Below, one piece after another: positions 57,676 to 64,000 of a DNA stretch of 64,000 bases (position 1 is its first letter; each line of letters begins with the position of its first letter). The translations under genes and the position numbers were made by a program. The DNA lies in contig NC_063016.1 in assembly GCF_020509005.1 (NCBI RefSeq), positions 2,108,001-2,172,000 on the forward strand. The letters run 5' to 3'. Source of the DNA: Fulvia fulva. Lineage: Eukaryota; Ascomycota; Dothideomycetes; Mycosphaerellales; Mycosphaerellaceae. Under the pieces are notes generated by a model, which saw nothing but the letters and a program-made list of their open reading frames with translations, was not told the DNA's origin and ran no database searches.

Positions 57676-58912
57676 GGTTTTCTTCTGGCTCCCAGGTATT
57701 TTCTGATTCGTCGTATCCTTTCCATTTGACAAGGTATTTCTGACCCTTCTTGTCTAGGATTCTTTCGACTTCGAATTCGTCTTCTGCTTCCGGCTCGAAA
57801 TGGAAGCTTTCTTGGCAAGGTGTTTTGGCGTCTGCGGGTTCCAGCTTGGAGATGTGGAAGACTGGATGGATTTTGGCGTCAGGTGGTAGTCGTAACCGGT
57901 AGTTGACTGGTCCTACGACTTTATCGATGAAAAATGGTCCGACCTTAACATGATCCAGCTTCTTGGTCTGTCTTCTCGTTCTCAGGTTTTTTGTGAGGAG
58001 ATAGACCTTATCCCCCTTTTTTAGTAGAGGTGCCATTTTTCTTTGGTTTTGCCGTTGCTGAGACAATTTTTGTTGTGCATCTTCGATCGCTTTGCGTGCT
58101 TCTTTGTGCACCTCCTTGAGAGTCTCCGTCGTCACGATTGCTCTCTCGGCTTGTGGGTGAGATCCAGGTGTTCCGAACAGGTTAGGATCTTTGCCAAAGT
58201 TCGCATAGAATGGCGTCGTTGAAGTTGTCTCTGATTTGTGGTTGTTTAGTGCAATCTGCGCCACTGGCAGTAGTGAAACCCAGTTGTCTTGTGCGTAGTT
58301 AATGTAGTGTCTTAGGTATTGTTCCAGCGTTTGGTTCGTTCTTTCTGTTTGTCCATCGGTCTCTGGATGATATGCTGTTGACAACTTGTGCTTGATCCCG
58401 ATCGTTCCCATAAGTGTTTTCCAGTAGTTGGACGTGAAGAGCTTATCTCTGTCCGTGATGAATGTTTCCGGGAATCCGTGGTATCGGATCAATCTGTCTA
58501 GTACGAGGTATCCGAGCTGCTCTGCTGTATATGTCTCCGATGCAGGAATGAAGTGTGCATATTTTGTGAGTCTGTCGACCATGACCAGTATCATGTCGTA
58601 CGTTTGTTTCGTGACTTGGTCTTTCGACAATGGGAGCTTTGTAATAAAGTCCATTGTAACTTCGTCCCATGGTTTCGTCGGTGGTGTCCTGAACTGTAGG
58701 TGACCGTACTTGGCGTGTCTCGCAGCTTTGTTTTGTTGGCAGTGTACGCATTGCTTAATGTAGCGTAATACTTTTTGTCTCATTTGTGGGAATGAGAAGC
58801 TACGTTGTATAAGGTCAACCGTCTTCGTAGTTCCAGGGTGTCCATAAGTTGGCTCGTCGTGATGTTGTTGTATACACTCTTCTTCTCGGTCCTTCGGTAC
58901 TTGGTATTTTCC
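57545..58912 (-). CDS. Gypsy-6 Pol, C-terminal part: integrase with chromodomain
   Basis: Same frame as the upstream pol part, separated from it by a single TAA. From 58912 it reads a zinc-binding HHCC region (H...H, then CVHC, at about 58840-58735). Counting from the Met at 58783, the catalytic core has D45 (MDF), D111 (TDRD) and E147, spacing D-35-E. The VGPFF block (281-285) is the GPF/Y module. A chromodomain occupies 336-380 ([31 protein letters not shown]). Integrase inserts the cDNA; the chromodomain binds modified histones and biases the target. The last codons overlap the antisense ORF. Without readthrough of the TAA or an internal start this part would not be made. Confidence 0.9.
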   Translation of the reverse strand, partial: GKYQVPKDREEECIQQHHDEPTYGHPGTTKTVDLIQRSFSFPQMRQKVLRYIKQCVHCQQNKAARHAKYGHLQFRTPPTKPWDEVTMDFITKLPLSKDQVTKQTYDMILVMVDRLTKYAHFIPASETYTAEQLGYLVLDRLIRYHGFPETFITDRDKLFTSNYWKTLMGTIGIKHKLSTAYHPETDGQTERTNQTLEQYLRHYINYAQDNWVSLLPVAQIALNNHKSETTSTTPFYANFGKDPNLFGTPGSHPQAERAIVTTETLKEVHKEARKAIEDAQQKLSQQRQNQRKMAPLLKKGDKVYLLTKNLRTRRQTKKLDHVKVGPFFIDKVVGPVNYRLRLPPDAKIHPVFHISKLEPADAKTPCQESFHFEPEAEDEFEVERILDKKGQKYLVKWKGYDESENTWEPEENLTNCCQLLRHFRQDQQIKKDRTGGSQRRQQRNLGNPGTGRLPK

Positions 58913-58915
58913 TTA
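58913..58915 (-). other. Single in-frame stop (TAA) between RNase H and integrase
   Basis: Plus-strand tta at 58913-58915 gives TAA in the pol frame, with open reading on both sides (FPIS, stop, [12 protein letters not shown]). A CAA original would make this one C-to-T change at CpA, the RIP signature. It could instead be a natural leaky stop. Confidence 0.85.
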
Positions 58916-61336
58916 CGATATAGGGAACTGTTCTTCCTTGTCGCCTAGGATCTGTACGATGTTGTTGAACTCTTTCGTGTTGGCACTAAGACTTCCATCG
59001 GGGTTCGTCTTAAGTATCTTGTGTTGCACTGGTTCTTTTCCTTCCATGTAGTCGCTTCGTCGGCTCAACGCGTCTGCGCGGCCATTCTCTGTTCCTGGAG
59101 TGTATTTGATTTCAAACTTGTACTGTCCTAGCAGCTCCGACCAGCGGGCTTGTCTTCGGGTAAGTTCTTTCGTCGTCGTGAAGTACGTAAGATTCTTGTG
59201 GTCTGAAAGAATCGTTAACTTCGGTGGGCCCTCGACGTACACTCTCCAATGTTGCATGGCAGCAACAATGGCTAGAAGCTCTTTGTCATGGATGTCGTAG
59301 TTCTGTTCCGCTGTGGTCATTTTTCGGGAATAATAGGCCACTGGGTGTCGTTTCCCCTCGTGTGTCTGTGTAAGACATGCGCCTATTGCCATATCGGACG
59401 CGTCGGTCTCGATGTGGACTTCCTTACTACCATCGAATAGTCGAAGCGTTGGGGCTGAAGCGCATTGTTCCTTGAGTTTCGTGAACGCTTCATGTTGTTC
59501 CTTTCCCCATTTCCAGCTGACGTCTTTTCTTGTAAGCATCGTCATTGGTGTTGCTGTCTTTGAGTAGTCCTTGATGAATTTCCGGTTGTAGTTGGCGAGT
59601 CCAAGGAACGATTGTACTTCCTTGACTGTCTTTGGTTCTGGCCATTCTCTGATTGACTGTGTTTTCGCAGGATCGATGGTGATTCCTGTTGTGCTGATGA
59701 TGAAGCCTAAAAACTTGACTTGCTTCTTGTGGAACTCGCATTTCTCGGGTGCCGTCTTGAACCCGGCTCTGGTGAGTCGTTCGAAGACGTCCTGAACTTG
59801 CTTGGTGTGCTCCTGGAGGGATCCTTTTGTGTAGACCAGTATATCGTCCATGTACGCAATGACGCACACGTCGAGCAGGTCTCTAAGCGTTTCGTTGACA
59901 AGGTCCTGGCAGGATGCGGGTGCGTTGGTCAGTCCCATAGGCATGACCAAGAACTCGTAGAGTCCATATCTTGTTCTGAAGGCGGTTTTCCATTCTTCTC
60001 CAGCTGCCATTCGTATCGCGTAGAAGGCATCTCGTAGGTCAATCTTCGTGTACCAGTCCGATCCGGTTAATCTGTCTTGTGCTTCTTCGATGTTGGGTAG
60101 CGGATATCGGTTCTTGATTGTGATCTCGTTCAACTTTCGGTAGTCTTGTACGAGTCGTAGTTTCCCGTTCGGTTTTGGAACGAACATGCATGGAGTTCCT
60201 GCGCTCGAGGTGGATCGTCGTATCCATCCTTTGGCCAGCTTCTCCTTCAGCCATTCTCGTAAGGTTTGGAGCTCTTTCTCGGACATTTGGTATAGGGGTC
60301 CCCATGGAGGCTCTTTTCCTGGCTGAATGTTTATCTTGTGATCCCATGGTGCGTGTTTAGGTAAGGCGTTCTTGCCTTCCTCTTCTCGGAATAGTCGTGA
60401 CCATCTGCGATATTCCTGAGGGATGTCTGGCTCCGATTTTCCAGTCATCTTCGATGGTGCGTTACTTCCATCCGTTCTGGTGATCTCGTGACCCAACTGC
60501 CCCAAGTCGGTGTCTATCCCAGTCGAAGGTGGTTCTTCTGTCCTTCTGGTCGGTGCAAGCTGTATCCTGTTTAGCTGTCTTACCTCATCCACCAGCGAAC
60601 GCTGCCGCTGCGTAGGTTCAATAGCGATAACGCAATCGCATTGTTCAAATCTGAGTACTCCTGTTCTCCAGTCGATTACTGGGTTGTGCTTTCTCAACCA
60701 AGGTGTACCGAGTACAATGTCATGACTGGCCATGTCAGTGACATCCAGGGTAATTTCCTCGTGGTGCTGTTGGATTGCAAGTGGTAGCGGTATCGTCTCG
60801 CGCTCCACACTGGGTAAGGATGATCCGTCTACCGCGATCAATTCATAACCCTCTTTCTTTCTGCGGGTAGCTAGCCCGTGTCGTTTGACAAATGATTCGG
60901 AGGCGAAGTTCCCGCTCGCTCCGGAATCTATCATGGCATATGTCCGATGCCCATTGACGATAATCTTCGTTCGAAACACTGTAGTCGATGCTTGAGCCTT
61001 TTCTGTGTTGCATAACTCCTTTCGGTCGCTCATTCCTGAGGAGTCGATCCTTTTCCCTGTTCGTATGTGGAACGTCGTGCTTCGTGTCTCGAGGCCTCCG
61101 CTTGAACCTGGCGCGAGCCTTTCTGTGTCCACACCTGTAGTCGGTGACGTTCCTGGATCTTCTGCGTTTCTGAGTAGAGAGATCGTACGTGTTGTACGGC
61201 GTGTCGTAATTCGTTCGATACGAATGTTCCTGACGGTGTAAGGTATCCTGGTCCTATCATATGGCTTCCTATCGGTGGTCTCTCGATGACAGCTGTTGCT
61301 AGGTTCTCGGTGACGCTCACAGCTGGGTATGTCCAT
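58913..61336 (-). CDS. Gypsy-6 Pol, N-terminal part: protease, reverse transcriptase, RNase H
   Basis: 807 open codons from a Met at 61336, though translation probably enters this frame at 61051 by -1 frameshift from gag (residue about 95). Protease: MIDSGASGNF with active-site D137-S-G, and later DIVLGTPWL. RT: residues about 340-560, with [30 protein letters not shown] and catalytic YMDD at 495-498. RNase H: D645 (TDAS), E686 (DKELLAI), D712 (SDHKNL) and D755 (ADALSRR), all four catalytic acids present. The C-terminus is cut by the TAA at 58913. In the family these domains process Gag-Pol and copy RNA into cDNA in the particle. Confidence 0.93.
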   Translation of the reverse strand: MDIPSCERHREPSNSCHRETTDRKPYDRTRIPYTVRNIRIERITTRRTTRTISLLRNAEDPGTSPTTGVDTERLAPGSSGGLETRSTTFHIRTGKRIDSSGMSDRKELCNTEKAQASTTVFRTKIIVNGHRTYAMIDSGASGNFASESFVKRHGLATRRKKEGYELIAVDGSSLPSVERETIPLPLAIQQHHEEITLDVTDMASHDIVLGTPWLRKHNPVIDWRTGVLRFEQCDCVIAIEPTQRQRSLVDEVRQLNRIQLAPTRRTEEPPSTGIDTDLGQLGHEITRTDGSNAPSKMTGKSEPDIPQEYRRWSRLFREEEGKNALPKHAPWDHKINIQPGKEPPWGPLYQMSEKELQTLREWLKEKLAKGWIRRSTSSAGTPCMFVPKPNGKLRLVQDYRKLNEITIKNRYPLPNIEEAQDRLTGSDWYTKIDLRDAFYAIRMAAGEEWKTAFRTRYGLYEFLVMPMGLTNAPASCQDLVNETLRDLLDVCVIAYMDDILVYTKGSLQEHTKQVQDVFERLTRAGFKTAPEKCEFHKKQVKFLGFIISTTGITIDPAKTQSIREWPEPKTVKEVQSFLGLANYNRKFIKDYSKTATPMTMLTRKDVSWKWGKEQHEAFTKLKEQCASAPTLRLFDGSKEVHIETDASDMAIGACLTQTHEGKRHPVAYYSRKMTTAEQNYDIHDKELLAIVAAMQHWRVYVEGPPKLTILSDHKNLTYFTTTKELTRRQARWSELLGQYKFEIKYTPGTENGRADALSRRSDYMEGKEPVQHKILKTNPDGSLSANTKEFNNIVQILGDKEEQFPIS

Positions 61337-63027
61337 ACCACTGCCCGTAGCGTGTCGAGGGTCTTGTCGAACTCAATTGGGTGTAGCATTCGCCGTCCCG
61401 ATATTTTCGGTAGGAATTCTTCATGCCTTCTCTGTAGATGTACGATCATGTCGAATAGCTTCTTAGGTGCATCAATCGTGAAGGTCAACTGTTCGTTGTC
61501 GTCGTCAGTGTCGCTCTCTTCTCCTTCGGAGGAATCTTCTTGGCTTGATTCTTCCGGATCCTGGTCTTCTTCGATCGTATCCAGCCCGGTGGTTTCTTGA
61601 CGTTCTTGTGGTTCCGGTGACCACGATCCATTCCATCCTGGGTCCTGGTTTTCCTTGTCGTCGTCGTCGAAGCAGGATTCGTCGATGTCCACTTCTCGGA
61701 GCGTAGCGTCTTGCCTATGCGTCGCTCCCAGGGTTCCTCGCGGTTGCTGAGGCCAATACCCTGCTCCAGCCTTTGCGGAGTAGTGAACTTGACACGAGTC
61801 TTGGTAACAGAATCGCCAATGAAGGCTTCCATGACCATTTCGAGATTCGGATTCGATCTCGTAATCGACTCTTCGTGCCATCATGTTGAACTGTTGTGGT
61901 CGGTTCTGCAGTCCGAATGGAATGACCTCCATTCGCTGCCCATGGTATCCTCCTCGTCCTCGTGAGGGGTCCAGGAGAGGCTTCGTGCTTCTGTTGCTAG
62001 CTCTCTCCTCCACTCTCTGAGTATAGTCGGTATCTCCCGGAGATCCAACACTGCTCTCAGATTTACTAGTTCGGGGTTGCATCATGTTGAACTGTTCGCG
62101 GCGCACCATATTCTTACCGCGGCAGTCCCTTGCTAGGTGGCCAGGTTTGCCACATCCATAGCAGGTTCGTGTTTCTCTTCCTGAACTCGGGGGTCTTCCT
62201 TTCCCCTTGCTGTTCCTGATCTTGCGACCTTTTTCGGTAACGTCGAGCTCCATTGGTTGAGGTCCGTAATATGGTTTGTTGTTAGGCTTGTGGTTGTAGT
62301 TGTCGTTGAAGCCTTTGTTATGGTTGTCGTAGCCTGGTGTGTATCCGGCCTTTCCGGATACCTTGGAGTCGTATCGTCGTTCCATAGCTCTTTCGTAGAG
62401 CTTGTCGTCAAGATCAATCGTGACTTGGACTAGGTCGCCTAAGCCATCGATCCTCCGACCGTCCCTCATTAACTCATCCTTGACATGCTCCTTCAGTCCT
62501 CGTCGGTACATGACCTGAAGTGCTTCGTCGTCCCAATCGGTAAGTTGTGCGTACTCCTGGAATTTGGCAGCGTATTCGGCGGTGGATGTCTTCTGAGTCA
62601 AGTGCTGAATTACACGAACGGCAGTGGCAATCTCGTTGGAGACCCCAAAGACGCTCTTCATAGCATGCTTGAGATGATTGTAAGACTTGAAGACTCCGTC
62701 GGCATTATCTTCTCCATTGCTGTCCAGGTACTTCCTAAGGAATGGTTTGACCCAATGCTGTGCTCGTCCTCGAAGAAAGGTAGTGGCAAAGACAGGCTTG
62801 AGGTTCTCAGCCATGGAGTTGAACAAGAAGTACATGTCCATCTGAGCAACCCAAGTGTCGAACTTGTCTCGGTCGCCATAGTAGAAATCTGGCTTGCCAA
62901 TCTTGAGGGTGTCGTTGCCTGTATGAGTAGCCAAGGCATTGATAGCATCGTTCGCGGTCTGAGGTCGTCGGGCTCTGCTTGCTTCACTGGGGGCGGGTGT
63001 TCCCCGGTCACTCTGTCGGTCTCCCAT
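61030..63027 (-). CDS. Gypsy-6 Gag polyprotein
   Basis: 665 codons from the ATG at 63027-63025, only 19 nt inside the 5' LTR. Residues about 45-215 form a Retrotrans_gag-type capsid domain (KIGKPDFYYGDRDKFDTWV, TFLRGRAQHWVKPFL, YAAKFQEYAQLTDW). Residues 289-302 are a perfect CCHC knuckle, CYGCGKPGHLARDC. The 360-residue C-terminal extension is long for this family. It is acidic (DIDESCFDDDDKENQDPG) and contains a repeated QFNMM-x2-R motif. A GGGAAAA heptamer lies seven codons before the stop. Gag forms the virus-like particle. No stop or frameshift is present. Confidence 0.92.
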   Translation of the reverse strand: MGDRQSDRGTPAPSEASRARRPQTANDAINALATHTGNDTLKIGKPDFYYGDRDKFDTWVAQMDMYFLFNSMAENLKPVFATTFLRGRAQHWVKPFLRKYLDSNGEDNADGVFKSYNHLKHAMKSVFGVSNEIATAVRVIQHLTQKTSTAEYAAKFQEYAQLTDWDDEALQVMYRRGLKEHVKDELMRDGRRIDGLGDLVQVTIDLDDKLYERAMERRYDSKVSGKAGYTPGYDNHNKGFNDNYNHKPNNKPYYGPQPMELDVTEKGRKIRNSKGKGRPPSSGRETRTCYGCGKPGHLARDCRGKNMVRREQFNMMQPRTSKSESSVGSPGDTDYTQRVEERASNRSTKPLLDPSRGRGGYHGQRMEVIPFGLQNRPQQFNMMARRVDYEIESESRNGHGSLHWRFCYQDSCQVHYSAKAGAGYWPQQPRGTLGATHRQDATLREVDIDESCFDDDDKENQDPGWNGSWSPEPQERQETTGLDTIEEDQDPEESSQEDSSEGEESDTDDDNEQLTFTIDAPKKLFDMIVHLQRRHEEFLPKISGRRMLHPIEFDKTLDTLRAVVWTYPAVSVTENLATAVIERPPIGSHMIGPGYLTPSGTFVSNELRHAVQHVRSLYSETQKIQERHRLQVWTQKGSRQVQAEASRHEARRSTYEQGKGSTPQE
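61051..61057 (-). promoter_or_regulatory. -1 ribosomal frameshift site, GGGAAAA
   Basis: On the minus strand the gag codons read CAG-GGA-AAA, that is G-GGA-AAA, an exact X-XXY-YYZ slippery heptamer in the gag frame. It sits 19 nt upstream of the gag stop. A -1 slip leads straight into the pol frame (R-I-D-S-S-G-M). Pol is in the -1 frame throughout, so heptamer and phase agree. I did not find a convincing downstream pseudoknot by eye. Confidence 0.72.
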
Positions 63028-63034
63028 CGTAGAG

Positions 63035-63246
63035 GGCGTTCAAAGCTGTTAGGTTTGGTATAACCTAATGATATCACAAGATCAGAAGACCAAGCTCAAT
63101 CGGGTTTGTTCTCGGGCCGATGGGAAGTTGAGGGAGGGTGATGAAGCAGTAGCTGTCTTGTCTCGCAGAGATCAAGTAGCAGTGAGGCAGAGGTTGTGTT
63201 GTGGTGTATTCCAAACAGTGATATTAAACAGTGAGTTGAACGCCTC
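63035..63246 (-). promoter_or_regulatory. Gypsy-6 self-primer pair: LTR segment 63236-63246 and PBS 63035-63043
   Basis: On the minus strand TTGAACGCC (63043 to 63035) starts four bases inside the 5' LTR. It is complementary to GGCGTTCAA (63244 to 63236) in the LTR; the pairing extends to GAG/CTC if one C is bulged. There is no TGG start as expected for a tRNA 3' end. The U5 end next to it (63049-63068) forms a 7-bp hairpin (TTAGGTT/AACCTAA), reminiscent of the U5 inverted repeat that supports self-priming in Tf1. Confidence 0.6.
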
Positions 63247-63471
63247 GAAGCCATAAGGGATTCTCAGCGTTCCTAAATACAAAGGAGATCCCCTTATGCC
63301 CAGGGGTATTGCTTTCTTTGCTTTCCATCATTTCTGTGCTTTCTCTAGAAGGCGTACCGAGCGTAGAAATCGCTGCGAGCGAGCTGCAGCGGGAGTGCCC
63401 ACTAGTTGGCTCGGCACCACGTGATCCGAAATCGGTTGGCTCGTAGGGTCCAGACGACTCGATCCGTAACA
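63047..63471 (-). repeat. Gypsy-6 5' LTR
   Basis: 425 bp, identical to the other LTR by reading. U3 would span 63471 to about 63247, with the rest R/U5. Confidence 0.95.
63272..63285 (-). promoter_or_regulatory. TATA-like element of the gypsy-6 5' LTR
   Basis: The minus strand reads CCTTTGTATTTAGG. TGTATTTA lies about 30-37 nt upstream of the LTR segment that pairs with the primer-binding site, where a transcript start would make that segment the mRNA 5' end. The same element is at 56735-56748 in the 3' LTR. Weak consensus. Confidence 0.4.
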
Positions 63472-63476
63472 CGTAG

Positions 63477-64000
63477 CTTTCCGATTCTTACGTCCCTATC
63501 CCGCTCCTATTACGGGTATACTACTAGCTAGAGCCTATACCTAGAACTTTATTCTAGGGGTCTATTACGCTTCGGGCCGCCGCTATAGCTATAGCTATAG
63601 TCGTGTCCTCCCCCTACGCGCTACCGGTCGAAGGCGTGTCGTAATCGCCTAGTACGCTACGCGGATATCGCTCTTTACCTTACTATTCGCCGTCTATAGC
63701 GTATAGCTTATAGCGAGCTATCGGAGGTAGAGGTCTAGTAGCGCGATCTACGTGTCCGCCTCTAGGACCTACGTCGATATAGTACGGTATACCTCTATTA
63801 CTTTACGGAGGCATTCGGTCTATACGTTTTAGATCTATTTTAGCTAGCTAGTCGCGTAGGATAGATACTAGACTAGCGCCCTAAAGGTAATTACTAGCCG
63901 GACGATAGAGCTATATAGCTAGCGTACTTTTATAAAGGCTACGCCCTATATAGAGGCCGCGAGACGTATAACTAAGGCCTTATTCTAGTCCCTACGCTAC
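63477..64000. other. Unidentified RIPed block, right half
   Basis: Continuation of 55469-56509 beyond the gypsy-6 target duplication. CA/TG-depleted, with no recognised motif in any frame, running off the window. A run of agctat repeats occurs near 63583-63600. Confidence 0.5.

Larger units (their letters stand above)
56510..63471 (-). mobile_element. Gypsy-6: nearly intact, recently inserted Ty3/gypsy chromovirus
   Basis: 6,962 bp on the minus strand with 425-bp LTRs that appear identical base for base. The target duplication is CGTAG (56505-56509 and 63472-63476). It has an intact gag, a pol with one in-frame TAA, a chromodomain, and an extra ORF on the opposite strand before the 3' LTR. 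CA and TG are at normal frequency. Identical LTRs imply insertion too recent for divergence. It sits in an already RIPed repeat, so it arrived after that wave. Confidence 0.96.

Noticed and set aside
57230..57818. Other open frames overlapping the antisense ORF (57230-57544 and 57288-57818, minus)
   Set aside because: Low-complexity mirror frames of the antisense ORF and pol; no coherent domain.
58428..60725. Plus-strand open stretches opposite pol
   Set aside because: Shadows of a long conserved minus-strand coding frame.
1..64000. tRNA or rRNA genes
   Set aside because: None recognised; the matches to initiator tRNA are only the Copia primer-binding site.

Overview
The window looks like a transposon graveyard from a filamentous ascomycete (Pezizomycotina). 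Almost every base belongs to a nested retrotransposon or DNA transposon. I found no host gene, tRNA or rRNA. Most of the DNA is nearly empty of CA and TG dinucleotides and very rich in TA, while CG stays common. That is the footprint of repeat-induced point mutation (RIP, C to T at CpA), a process of filamentous ascomycetes. As a result nearly all coding frames are full of TAG and TAA, and start codons and zinc-knuckle Cys and His codons are lost (ATG to ATA, TGC to TAC, CAT to TAT). My family names (gypsy-1 to gypsy-6, LINE-A, LINE-B) are local labels.

Layout, left to right. 1-1241: 5' part of a little-mutated Ty1/Copia element (minus strand), inserted in LINE-A copy 1 (1242-4421, plus). 4422-19261: RIPed Ty3/gypsy chromovirus gypsy-1 (plus), cut by a second gypsy element, gypsy-2 (8918-16077, 196-bp LTRs, AGTAG target duplication), and by an internally deleted pogo/Fot1 DNA transposon (16660-17782, 52-bp terminal inverted repeats, TA duplication). 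Gypsy-1 itself sits in a gypsy-3 fragment (19262-20441, plus). An inverted gypsy-3 copy follows (20442-31696, minus), carrying the best-preserved LINE-A copy (22755-27753) between 14-bp target duplications. Then come a gypsy-4 fragment, LINE-A copy 3 (plus), a LINE-B scrap, an inverted gypsy-1 gag, LINE-A copy 4 (minus), a LINE-B copy (minus), and LINE-A copy 5, split by gypsy-5 (48483-54771, 519-bp LTRs, TTAAG duplication). Two unidentified RIPed blocks (55469-56509 and 63477-64000) were one sequence until gypsy-6 inserted.

Gypsy-6 (56510-63471, minus) is the young element: identical 425-bp LTRs, CGTAG duplication, an intact Gag, and a Pol with protease, reverse transcriptase, RNase H, integrase and chromodomain broken by a single TAA. 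Pol is reached from Gag by an apparent -1 frameshift at GGGAAAA. Between the end of pol and the 3' LTR, on the opposite strand, lies a 214-codon ORF. It encodes a protein with a perfect Zn(II)2Cys6 (Gal4-type) cysteine pattern followed by a predicted coiled coil.

The most general observation concerns priming. In all four gypsy families whose 5' LTR is present (gypsy-2, -3, -5, -6), the bases just inside the LTR are complementary over 9-10 nt to a segment of the same LTR lying about 30-41 nt downstream of a TATA-like box. This is the layout expected for Tf1-style self-primed reverse transcription, where the mRNA 5' end folds back as the primer, rather than tRNA priming.
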